Assembly: GCA_036400075.1 (NCBI GenBank)
Contig: DASWLV010000002.1
Location: 127,910 to 191,909, forward strand
Source of the DNA: JALZCH01 sp036400075
GTDB taxonomy: Bacteria; Acidobacteriota; Blastocatellia; Pyrinomonadales; Pyrinomonadaceae
Reading direction: 5' to 3'
Length of the DNA stretch: 64,000 nucleotides
The stretch's first letter is position 1. Each line of letters starts with the position of its first letter. Under the pieces are notes generated by a model. It worked only from the letters and a program-made list of their open reading frames with translations, searched no databases and was not told the origin of the DNA. Shown here one piece after another: positions 51,912-60,275 of the stretch. The translations under genes and the position numbers were made by a program.

Positions 51912-51988
51912 TTTCACCAAACTCTTTCGCACTTGAAAAATAAAAAAAATCCAAGCCTAAAGCCGCAATTTCTTTGGAGGCGTAAAAT

Positions 51989-53689
51989 ATGAGTCTGCTC
52001 AAATCCCTTAAAAACTTAATTAATCGCGCGACTTTTGCCGTCGCTGTCGTTGCCCTTGCCGCGGTTGCCGCGCACGCGCAGCAAACAACCGCCCCGCGAC
52101 CGTCGCAAACTCCGCCGCCGCGAACGCAGCAACAGCTAAGCCCGCAAGGTCAGCAATACGGTCAGCCCGGATTCGTCGGCGAAGCGATCAATCTGAACGT
52201 TGTCAAAGCCGACATTAGAGATATTTTTAATCACATTACCGAGCAATACGGCGTGAACTTCGTCATTGACAAATCGGTCGGACAAGTTCCCGTGACCGTT
52301 AATTTGAGCGACGTTCCGTGGAACATTGCGCTTGACGCCATTTTGCGTGCGAACGGCTTGGGAGTTGATGTTCAAGGCTCGATTCTGCGCGTTGCCGACG
52401 CCAAATTGCTGGCTGACGAAACCGCTGTGCGCCGCCAAATCGAAGACGCGAGACTTGATACCGAACAGCTTTACACCGAAATTATTCAACTCAATTACGC
52501 CCGCGCCTCCGGCACTTTAGGCGGAGCTGCCGGCGACACCGGCGGTTTCACCGGCGGCGCTACCAGTCAGGGCGTTTCATCCAGCAGTGGTGGCGATGTC
52601 ACTGGCGGAGGCGCCGATACCGGGATTATGCCGATTATCAAACGCCGACTTTCGCGGCGCGGCGGAATCGAAGTTGACGGACGCGGAAACCGTTTGATTG
52701 TCACGGATGTGAGAAGAAATATTGATTCGATTCGTCAGCTCGTCGCTTTTCTCGATCAGCCGGAGCCGCAAGTCGAAATCGAAGTCCGCATCGTCATCGC
52801 TCAGCGCAACTTTTTACGCGAAATCGGCGTGCAATTGGGCGCAACCGTCAGAAATCCCTTTGACCGTGGAGGTTTTATCACTGGTCAAACCGGCAGTAAT
52901 ATTAATAATCCGCCAACAGGAACTCTGGTTTTAACGACCGGCGCATTCGGCACGGCGCAAATCACCGCCGCCTTGAATTTAGCGGAAACAAAGGGACAAG
53001 CCAGGATCGTCGCCACGCCGCGCGTTACAGCGCTTAACAATCGCCCGGCGCAAATCGAATCGGGAAGTCAAATCCCGGTGACAACCATTCAGCCCAACGG
53101 CGGCGGCGAAGATCAATTGGCGGTCTTTACGACAACTTTCGTTTCCGTTCCGCTGCGTCTTTCCGTGACGCCGCAGATTACTGATGCCGGAACGGTTATT
53201 CTCCGTGTAGTTGCCGAAAACAATTCGGTAAACACCGCGCTTGCCAATGGATTAAGCGGAACGCCGGGAATTGACACGCAGCGAATGCAAACCGAAGTTC
53301 TCGTGCCGGACGGCGGAACGACTGTAGTCGGAGGCGTTTTGACCGACTCCGAAAACGAATCGAGAAGCCGAACGCCCGGCTTGGCAAGCATCCCGCTGCT
53401 CGGCAATTTGTTCAAAAACCGCGCTACGCAGCGCAACACGGCGGAGATTCTGTTCTTTATCACACCGCGCATCTATCGCCCGGATTTCCGCGGCAACCCA
53501 ACCAACAGCGTCCTTGACCCGGACGGAAATCGCTCAAATACTGTTCTCCAACCCGTTCCTCTCGGCAATCCGCCGTCAAACACCTCAACCCCGCAGGCTC
53601 AGCCGCAGACGGGTCAGCCGAATGTAATCGTTCCGGTCGTTCCGCAGCAGCAAACGACAACTACAACGATACCGCAGCCCCGGAATTAA
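51989..53689 (+). CDS. pilQ: Type IV pilus secretin PilQ
   Basis: A 566-residue outer-membrane pore protein. Signal peptide to about residue 31. STN/N0-N1 regions (INLNVVKADIRDIFNHITEQYGVNFVIDKSV..VPVTVNLSDVPWNIALDAILRANGLGV; EIIQLNYA; RGNRLIVTDV) and the secretin core (VEIEVRIVIAQRNFLREIGVQLG, QARIVATPRVTALNNRPAQIESGSQIPV, VVGGVLTDSENESRSRTPGLASIPLLGNLF, ILFFITPRI). The AMIN domain found in many PilQ is absent and the protein is shorter. RBS GGAGG. The tail is Gln/Pro-rich. Confidence 0.95.
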   Translation: MSLLKSLKNLINRATFAVAVVALAAVAAHAQQTTAPRPSQTPPPRTQQQLSPQGQQYGQPGFVGEAINLNVVKADIRDIFNHITEQYGVNFVIDKSVGQVPVTVNLSDVPWNIALDAILRANGLGVDVQGSILRVADAKLLADETAVRRQIEDARLDTEQLYTEIIQLNYARASGTLGGAAGDTGGFTGGATSQGVSSSSGGDVTGGGADTGIMPIIKRRLSRRGGIEVDGRGNRLIVTDVRRNIDSIRQLVAFLDQPEPQVEIEVRIVIAQRNFLREIGVQLGATVRNPFDRGGFITGQTGSNINNPPTGTLVLTTGAFGTAQITAALNLAETKGQARIVATPRVTALNNRPAQIESGSQIPVTTIQPNGGGEDQLAVFTTTFVSVPLRLSVTPQITDAGTVILRVVAENNSVNTALANGLSGTPGIDTQRMQTEVLVPDGGTTVVGGVLTDSENESRSRTPGLASIPLLGNLFKNRATQRNTAEILFFITPRIYRPDFRGNPTNSVLDPDGNRSNTVLQPVPLGNPPSNTSTPQAQPQTGQPNVIVPVVPQQQTTTTTIPQPRN

Positions 53690-53691
53690 AC

Positions 53692-53762
53692 GGCTGAAGG
53701 CTAAGGGATGAAGATAAGGAATTAATCTTTAGCTTTATCCTTTAGCCTTCAGCCCTTGTTTC
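53692..53762. repeat. Tandem-word inverted repeat between pilQ and the minor-pilin genes
   Basis: GGCTGAAGGCTAAGGGATGAAG and CTTTATCCTTTAGCCTTCAGCC (key words GGCTGAAGG and CCTTCAGCC) form arms of about 20 bases with AATTAATC in the loop. Confidence 0.7.
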
Positions 53763-53985
53763 AATGTTTACCGATAATTTGCTCGAAATTCAGCCCGCCC
53801 GCGGTTCCTCATCCGTCAGAATGAGCGAATTGTGGGCGATTTTACATTCGGACGGGAGATGTAGGAGCCGCGATTTTCAAGAAATGCCGATAAATGCTGA
53901 AGATTATACGTTGGAACGCAAATTGCCAAAGATGTTGACGATACTCTGCGGCTCACAACCGAGCGAAACAAACACAGCAATAAGA

Positions 53986-54651
53986 ATGCTCAAAACCCAA
54001 AATCGGAAAACGAAACAAAGCGGTTTCAGCTTGATTGAAATGCTGATGGTGATTGTCATCGGCTTTATCTTAGCGACCGTTTCGATTTTCTATCTAGCCG
54101 GACACAAAAAGCTCTATAAAGCCGAAGACCAGGCGCTTCAAATAATTGACGTTTTACAGGACGCCAAGCAACTCGCCTTAAACGAGCGGCAAACGATGCG
54201 CGTTGAAATCAACGCCACCAAAAACGCGATTTTGATAATTGACGAAAACAAAGCCGGAGACAGCGACGACAAAATTATTAAACAGATTACACTGGCTCAT
54301 TCAAACGAAGCCATAGTCGGACCGCGACCGGCAAATATTTCCGCCGAGCCGAGCGAGCCGCTGCCGGTTCCGCGTCCGACATTTGCTCCAAGCTCCCATC
54401 CTTTGACTCAGGGTAACTCGGTCGCCGTGTTGCGCTTTACCAGCACCGGTTTGGTTTTAAACGCCGGAACTAACAGCGTTGGAGCAGGTTCGACGATGAC
54501 CGGAATGACGATTTACGTCTGGAAACCGAAAACAACTTCGCCGACAAATTCCGAGTTGACGCGCGGCATTACCGTTTTAGGCGCGAGCGGGACAATTCGA
54601 ATGTGGAACTACACGCACGCCGCCGCCAGCCCGAGTTGGCAAAACCGTTGA
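53986..54651 (+). CDS. GspH/FimU-like minor pilin
   Basis: A 221-residue prepilin. MLKTQNRKTKQSG is a short basic leader; cleavage is expected before FSLIEMLMVIVIGF, with Glu at +5. The following globular region (YLAGHKKLYKAEDQALQIIDVLQDAKQLALNERQTMRVEIN) is typical of the GspH/FimT pseudopilins. The frame is open to 53764, but that would give an 86-residue leader, and position 53986 is a normal prepilin start. The minor pilins prime pilus assembly. Confidence 0.85.
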   Translation: MLKTQNRKTKQSGFSLIEMLMVIVIGFILATVSIFYLAGHKKLYKAEDQALQIIDVLQDAKQLALNERQTMRVEINATKNAILIIDENKAGDSDDKIIKQITLAHSNEAIVGPRPANISAEPSEPLPVPRPTFAPSSHPLTQGNSVAVLRFTSTGLVLNAGTNSVGAGSTMTGMTIYVWKPKTTSPTNSELTRGITVLGASGTIRMWNYTHAAASPSWQNR

Positions 54652-54670
54652 TCAACGAGGAAAACAAGTT

Positions 54671-55246
54671 ATGAAACAGCACAACAGCCAGAGCGGGTTT
54701 TCATACATTGACGTGATGATCGCCATCACGATTTTAATGGTCGGAATCTTAGGCGCGACCGCCGCGATTTCGATGAGCGTGATGCGTTCGATGGAAACCG
54801 ACAAAAGAGCGCTCGCCAAACAGTATGCTTATTCCACTCTCGAATCAATTTTTACCGCGCGCGATATGCGCCGCCCGCGCGCTCTGGAAGGCTGGTCGCA
54901 AATCGGCAACGTCGGGACAAATCCGGTGAACGGAGTTTATCAGGGATTATTTTTAACCGGCTGGACGCCGATTCGCCGCGATCCCGGTTTGGACGGCGTA
55001 ATCGGCACGGCGGACGACGCCTGTGCCGGAACGGGCAATTGCAGCAATTACGACGGTACGGTTAACAGCAGCCAAATCATCAGCAACTTTGAGCGCAAAG
55101 TCGTAATTACAGATTTGACGACGCCGAACCGACCGTTTGAGACCCACGGAGTATTACGCCGTCAAGTGGATATTACGGTGCGTTACCGTGTCAACACACT
55201 TTGGCGCGAAGAAAAAGTCAGCACGATGATCGCCAGATTTGAATAA
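54671..55246 (+). CDS. pilV: PilV-like minor pilin
   Basis: A 191-residue prepilin. Leader MKQHNSQSG followed by FSYIDVMIAITILMVGILGATAAISMSVMRSMETD, the PilV-type N-terminal helix. The normally invariant Glu at +5 is Asp (FSYID). A soluble domain follows with RYRVNTLWREEKVSTMIAR near the end. RBS GAGG 9 bases before ATG. It lies 19 bases downstream of the GspH-like gene. Confidence 0.82.
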   Translation: MKQHNSQSGFSYIDVMIAITILMVGILGATAAISMSVMRSMETDKRALAKQYAYSTLESIFTARDMRRPRALEGWSQIGNVGTNPVNGVYQGLFLTGWTPIRRDPGLDGVIGTADDACAGTGNCSNYDGTVNSSQIISNFERKVVITDLTTPNRPFETHGVLRRQVDITVRYRVNTLWREEKVSTMIARFE

Positions 55247-55267
55247 AGACCGAGAAGAAAAGGACAA

Positions 55268-56371
55268 ATGAAAAAGCTGAATTCAAGAAAAAACGAAAGC
55301 GGTTTCTCGCTGATCGAATTGCTGGTTTCAATGGTAATTTTTCTGATCGTCACCGGAGCCATCTACGGTTTGCTGCAAGTCGGCAGATTAGACCGCAACC
55401 GCGCGTCGCGCCGCTCCGACGCATTGAAAAACGCGCGCGCCGCTCTGCATTTGATCGGGCGCGACGCGCTCAACTCCGGCTTGAGCTACACGCGCTTCGG
55501 GGCAAGCCTGCCTGATGATTTTCTCAGCGGCAAGCTCGGCTTTACAACCGATACTGATACCGAGCGCGATAAGCTGACTTCGGTGATTCCGGGCAATCAA
55601 AATAACGCCAGCAATTTGCAAACCGGCAACACCGATATGATCGGCTTCGTTTACCGGGATGTTGATTTCTTCCGCGGCAGTCCGATTTTTTTAAATAACG
55701 CTACTCTCGCTTCTGCGACCGGAAATTTCGTCACGGTAACCACCGTTCAGGATATTTCTCGCGCCGGTAATCCCGCCGTCGGGACGCCTGCGGTTCTGCC
55801 AACCATTCCGAACATTCACGACCTGTTTTTGGTGGACGGAGGCGGGACGCGGGCAATTGTAATGGCGACGGATATTCCGACAAACAATTCAATCAAGTTC
55901 GCGCCGGGCGATCCGCTGGCTGTCAATCAAGCTCTTAACGGCTCAACTCCGCAAACCGTCAGTTTGCTGCGCCGCTGCACCAGCCTTATCACGACAAATT
56001 GTATGGTTTACCCGAACGTTACTCTGAAGCGGATTTTTGTCGTTGTTTACAAAGTCAAATCTGACGGAACGCTCGTCAGAATTCTTTACGGCAACAACAC
56101 CGGAGCCAGCGCCTCCAATCAAATTCAAGAACAGCCGATTGCTTACGGAATCAAAGATTTGCAGATTCGCTACACGACTTACACCGGAATTTCGTCCGAC
56201 GACCCGACCATCGTCGGGGCAAGCGTTAATGTTGACAGGCGCAACGATATTCGTCAGGTGACAATCAGTTTAACTGCGCAGGAGGGAATTGACGAAGCGA
56301 CCGGCAAACCGGTTTATATCACTCTCGACGGAACGTTCAGCACCAGAAACCTCGAATACGACGCCGGATAA
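55268..56371 (+). CDS. pilW: PilW-like minor pilin
   Basis: A 367-residue prepilin. Leader ending ESG then FSLIELLVSMVIFLIVTGAIYGLLQVGRLDRNRASR, long N-terminal helix. The globular region (DRNRASRRSDALKNARAALHLIGRDALNSGLSY) matches PilW. It follows PilV by 21 bases and precedes PilX by 66, the usual minor-pilin order. Confidence 0.85.
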   Translation: MKKLNSRKNESGFSLIELLVSMVIFLIVTGAIYGLLQVGRLDRNRASRRSDALKNARAALHLIGRDALNSGLSYTRFGASLPDDFLSGKLGFTTDTDTERDKLTSVIPGNQNNASNLQTGNTDMIGFVYRDVDFFRGSPIFLNNATLASATGNFVTVTTVQDISRAGNPAVGTPAVLPTIPNIHDLFLVDGGGTRAIVMATDIPTNNSIKFAPGDPLAVNQALNGSTPQTVSLLRRCTSLITTNCMVYPNVTLKRIFVVVYKVKSDGTLVRILYGNNTGASASNQIQEQPIAYGIKDLQIRYTTYTGISSDDPTIVGASVNVDRRNDIRQVTISLTAQEGIDEATGKPVYITLDGTFSTRNLEYDAG

Positions 56372-56437
56372 ACAAGGCAATTTTAATCTCTCACCAAGCG
56401 AAAGAAGCTTTTGCAGAAAAACAGGAGACAAAGAGAA

Positions 56438-59293
56438 ATGAACGGCAAAATTGTGAAAACAAACGAACGCGGTTCGGCGACTGTGATTGCGTTATTAGTC
56501 CTCTCGCTGTTGTTGGTTTTCGTCGCCCTGGCGGTTTCGCGGACGACGAACGAGACGCTCGCCACCTCAAACGATGCTTCGGAAACGCGCACGTTCACGG
56601 CGGCGGAGGCGAGCCTGGAAAATATGACGCAGCAATTCGACGCTATTTTCGATTTTCAGCTTTCGCCGGCTTCCGCCGACATCACCAATATTAAAAATTC
56701 CGCTCCGCCGAATTTTACCGGCTACAATTTTGCAAATGACGTTGTTCAAACCCAAGCCTCGCAGCAAGTCGTAATTACGGGCGGACTTCTGCAAGGTTTA
56801 TACGCGACGCGCGACGCCTGGAAATTAACTACCATAACGACCGACAAATCGAACGGCGTTGAAGTCAAGCTGGACAGAACATTTTTCAACGACCGCGTGC
56901 CGATTTTTCAATTCGGTATTTTTTATGACGACGACCTCGAATTCCACCCCGGACCGCGTTTCGATTTCGGCGGTCGCGTTCACTCGAACGGCAATTTGTT
57001 TCTCGCCGCCGGAACCGGATTGTATTTTTCATCGAGAGTCTCGGCGCACAGAGAAATATTAACCGATGTTGGACGCAACGGGCGAAATGCTTTAAGTCAA
57101 TGGGGCGAAAACGTTTGGATTCGAGACGGCTCCGGCACTTATCAACAGTTAAAAGCAAATATGGGCAGCGCGCTCAAAACCGGCGGCACGGGCGGTAATC
57201 TTTTTTTTGACAACGCGGATATGCCCGCTGTTTCGCGCAATCCGAATTGGAGCATTCCCAACGGTTTGTTTGACGGCAACTTAATGGCGCTGCAAAAAGA
57301 CTTAAAGCTGCCGATGAAGCTGACGAGACCGGACGTGGATTACATCGAACTGATTAAACGCGGCAAGTTGATCGGCGATTTGTGGAACGACGGAACCGGA
57401 ACAGCCGCTTCGCCTTCGATTGTTCCCGTTAACAGTACGCCGACCGGCGGCTTGGATAACGAGATTTTTGCACTAAGTCGTTACGCTAACAAAGCGGGCA
57501 TCCGCGTTAGCCTCGCCGACAGCAAAGCCAAACTTCCAGGCTGCATCACAAGCACCGGCAGCGCCGTAACTACGGTATGCGGAATCAGACTTGACGCCGA
57601 CGATAGCGGAGACGGCTCCGAGCCGGGCAGCGGCGAAGCGCGAGGTTATCAACCCAGACCGATGACCGGCTATCAGGCGACTCGTTTGAACGGCGAGAGA
57701 TTTCATATTCCCGGACGCCAAGTTTGGATAAAAGTCGAGCTGGTTTCATTTGATCAGGCGACCAAATTGCCGGTCACGGCTGATGTTACGGCAGATATTT
57801 TGAGCCTCGGTGTTACCGAACCCGCGCCGCGCGTTTTTGAAAGCTTGACCAGAAGGTTTGAGATTCTAAATCCCTCGAATTATTACAGTTCGGGCATTGA
57901 CACTCGTTCGATTATCCAGTTGCAGCGTTTTGCGATGTCGGGCGAGGTCATTAACTCATCGAGCAACTGGCTAAGCGACCGCACTTGGAACAGCACGCCT
58001 TATAACTTTGTCATTACCAACCAGCAAACGATACCAACACCAACGCCGAATCCGACTCCGACTCCGAATTCAAATCCCGACGCCGTTCCAGGATTGGACA
58101 CGGGATTTGCCGACCATAAAGATCATAAAAAGCTCACCTACATTGACAACAACACGAAATATGAATGGATTGTCCCGTTTCCGATCAAAATGTTCGACAC
58201 GCGCGAAGGGCTTTTCAACGATGACGTTGACCCGACAGGCGGAACGGCGAACAAAGTAACGCGCAACGGCGTGATGAGCATAGTTGAAATCAACGTCGCT
58301 AATTTAAGAAAATTTTTAAAGGGCGATTTCAACTCCGGTATGCCGACCGGAACTAAATATTACGGCGACACCGGTCACGTTTTACGTTCCACGGACGTGC
58401 CGGAATCAAACGGCTGGGTGTTGTACATCTCCGACCGTCGAGGCGACCGCGATTTTGACGGCGAGTATGATATGGAAGACATTTACGGTCCGTGCGATAA
58501 CACAGAACAGCCCGGCGAAGACCTCGATGGTAAAGCAAACAATCTCGAAAGGGATTTCAAAACCACTGCCAACCCTCAAGGAGAAGCTCCGCTCTGCTCG
58601 GAAACTGACGATGCGGATATGTCAGCCGTCGTTGATCACAGCTATTTTCGGCGCGGCGTTCGCCTCGTTAATGGTGGAACCCTGCCCGGCAATTACATCG
58701 CCAACTCTTTCGATACAACCGGATTTACGGTCGCTTCGGAAAACGCGATTTATGTGCAGGGAAATTACAACGCGACCGGAGTCCTCAGCTATGGAACACC
58801 AACGCCGGCAGACGATTATCTGCCGCAGGACACCTCCCTGCACGTGCCGGCGTCTGTTATCGGCGACGCAGTAATAATTCTTTCAAACAATTGGAAAGAC
58901 TCGCGCAGCTTCCGTTACCCGTTTGCTCTCGGCAGCCGCCCGGCGACCGAAACAACTATCCGTTTCGCAATGATTTCCGGCGACGCGAAAAGCAGTTATG
59001 AAAACACGCCGAATCAGGGCGGCGGCGACCCGCGTCTGGCAGGCGGCGTCCACAACTTCAAGCGATTTCTGGAAAACTGGGGCGGTGATTACCTGAACTA
59101 CTCAGGTTCGCTCATCAATTTGTACAATGCCAGAAACAACAACGGCGCTTTTAAATGCTGCAACAAGGTTTATTCGCCGCCTAATCGAAACTGGACGTTC
59201 GACACATCGTTTCTCTCACCGGAACGCCTGCCGCCCGGAACTCCGTTTTTCCAGGTTCTTCAACTGACCGGATTCCAGAGAATAAACAATTAA
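56438..59293 (+). CDS. PilX-N-terminal-type pilus protein with a very long ectodomain
   Basis: A 951-residue protein. N-terminus MNGKIVKTNERGSATVIALLVLSLLLVFVALAVSRTTNETLATSNDASETRTFTAAEASLENM matches the PilX N-terminal type (RGS.LV..L..L..., hydrophobic helix then an alpha-helical spine); PilX proteins are normally about 150-200 residues. The rest is a long, uncharacterised, repeat-poor region with many aromatic and Gly residues, a Pro/Thr linker (TPTPNPTPTPN) and several Asp-rich turns (DSGDGSEPGSG; DRDFDGEYDMEDIYG). It may present an adhesin-like ectodomain at the pilus tip. I chose ATG 56438 near GAG words; the upstream TTG 56411 is unlikely. Confidence 0.8.
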   Translation: MNGKIVKTNERGSATVIALLVLSLLLVFVALAVSRTTNETLATSNDASETRTFTAAEASLENMTQQFDAIFDFQLSPASADITNIKNSAPPNFTGYNFANDVVQTQASQQVVITGGLLQGLYATRDAWKLTTITTDKSNGVEVKLDRTFFNDRVPIFQFGIFYDDDLEFHPGPRFDFGGRVHSNGNLFLAAGTGLYFSSRVSAHREILTDVGRNGRNALSQWGENVWIRDGSGTYQQLKANMGSALKTGGTGGNLFFDNADMPAVSRNPNWSIPNGLFDGNLMALQKDLKLPMKLTRPDVDYIELIKRGKLIGDLWNDGTGTAASPSIVPVNSTPTGGLDNEIFALSRYANKAGIRVSLADSKAKLPGCITSTGSAVTTVCGIRLDADDSGDGSEPGSGEARGYQPRPMTGYQATRLNGERFHIPGRQVWIKVELVSFDQATKLPVTADVTADILSLGVTEPAPRVFESLTRRFEILNPSNYYSSGIDTRSIIQLQRFAMSGEVINSSSNWLSDRTWNSTPYNFVITNQQTIPTPTPNPTPTPNSNPDAVPGLDTGFADHKDHKKLTYIDNNTKYEWIVPFPIKMFDTREGLFNDDVDPTGGTANKVTRNGVMSIVEINVANLRKFLKGDFNSGMPTGTKYYGDTGHVLRSTDVPESNGWVLYISDRRGDRDFDGEYDMEDIYGPCDNTEQPGEDLDGKANNLERDFKTTANPQGEAPLCSETDDADMSAVVDHSYFRRGVRLVNGGTLPGNYIANSFDTTGFTVASENAIYVQGNYNATGVLSYGTPTPADDYLPQDTSLHVPASVIGDAVIILSNNWKDSRSFRYPFALGSRPATETTIRFAMISGDAKSSYENTPNQGGGDPRLAGGVHNFKRFLENWGGDYLNYSGSLINLYNARNNNGAFKCCNKVYSPPNRNWTFDTSFLSPERLPPGTPFFQVLQLTGFQRINN

Positions 59294-59310
59294 ACTCGGG
59301 AAAAAGCAAT

Positions 59311-59352
59311 AAAAAAGCGTTTGATATTGAATTCAATATCAAACGCTTTTTT
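59311..59352. terminator. 42-base perfect palindrome (bidirectional terminator)
   Basis: Twenty-one bases from AAAAAAGCGTTTGATATTGA onwards are mirrored exactly, without a loop. It lies between the convergent PilX-like and mtgA genes, 17 bases after one stop and 14 after the other. Confidence 0.85.
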
Positions 59353-59366
59353 ATTGTAGTTATCAG

Positions 59367-60203
59367 TTAAGGAATTTTGACGAAATTCATTCCCCTCGAA
59401 ATAACGCGGGCGCGGCGATTAACTCGCTTCGGGTTTTTGCTTGGATTGAAAATGTTAAGCGGCGAAGGAATCATCGCCGAAAGATAAGCGGCTTCCTGCG
59501 GAGTTAAATCGGCTGCCGATTTTTTGAAATAAGTTCTGCTGGCGGCTTCCGCCCCGTAAATGCCGTCGCCCCATTCGATTACATTCAGATAAATCTCCAA
59601 AATTCGCCGTTTGCTGAGATTGTTTTCGAGCGTGCGAGTGATTAAATATTCGCGCCCTTTTCGCAAAAAGGAGCGTTCTTCCGAAAGATAAAGATTTTTC
59701 GCTAATTGCTGCGTGATGGTCGAAGCGCCGCGTTTGAAATTCGAGGTTTTCGGATAACCGAGCGACACCAGAACGGTGTCAATAATCGAATCTTTGTCGA
59801 GATTCGGAATCCAGTCGTTCGGATCGTTATCGCCTTCGGCTTTGGCTTCTTTTTCGGCTTCTTTTTGCGCCGCCTGCCACGCCGCTTCAATCGCTTTCCA
59901 ATCAAAACCCTGATGAGCGACGAAATTTGTATCTTCGCCGGCAATTACGGCGCGCTGCAAATGCGGGGAAATGCGTTCCATCGGCGCCCAAATCTGATAT
60001 TTCTGCCCCTGCTTTCCATCTTTGCGCGCCTCGGACAACCGATATTCAATCATCGAAGTCGTCGTCGGATTTTCGGTTTTTAACGCAACGATATTTTGAC
60101 GGGTAAAATAATAATTAACGCCTTCATAACCGAACCAGACGACGAGCGTGCCTAAAACGATTGCCAGAATTACTCTCGACCAATACCAAATGAAACGAAA
60201 CAT
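59367..60203 (-). CDS. mtgA: Monofunctional peptidoglycan transglycosylase
   Basis: A 278-residue GT51 enzyme. One N-terminal membrane helix (8-30), the catalytic Glu90 in VIAGEDTNFVAHQGFDW, GASTITQQLAKNLYL, RTLENNLSKRRILEIYLNVIEWGDGIYGAEAAS and NPKRVNRR. It polymerises lipid II glycan chains. Between W109-like AIEAAWQAA and RGASTITQQ lies an insertion of about 40-45 residues (112-156) with a charged Lys/Glu-Ala stretch and DNDPNDW, absent in E. coli MtgA. There is no transpeptidase domain. Confidence 0.92.
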   Translation of the reverse strand: MFRFIWYWSRVILAIVLGTLVVWFGYEGVNYYFTRQNIVALKTENPTTTSMIEYRLSEARKDGKQGQKYQIWAPMERISPHLQRAVIAGEDTNFVAHQGFDWKAIEAAWQAAQKEAEKEAKAEGDNDPNDWIPNLDKDSIIDTVLVSLGYPKTSNFKRGASTITQQLAKNLYLSEERSFLRKGREYLITRTLENNLSKRRILEIYLNVIEWGDGIYGAEAASRTYFKKSAADLTPQEAAYLSAMIPSPLNIFNPSKNPKRVNRRARVISRGMNFVKIP

Positions 60204-60275
60204 ATCAGTTATCAGTTATCAGTTATCAGTTATCAGTTTTTTGTTAACTGTTAACTGATAACTGTTGACTGATTA
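60204..60275. repeat. Tandem-word inverted repeat (TATCAGT / AACTGTT)
   Basis: TATCAGT occurs five times in tandem (60204-60239); the complementary words AACTGTTAACTGATAACTGTT follow (60242-60270). It reaches into the end of the crtI gene, whose last residues and stop lie within the repeat. Confidence 0.8.
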
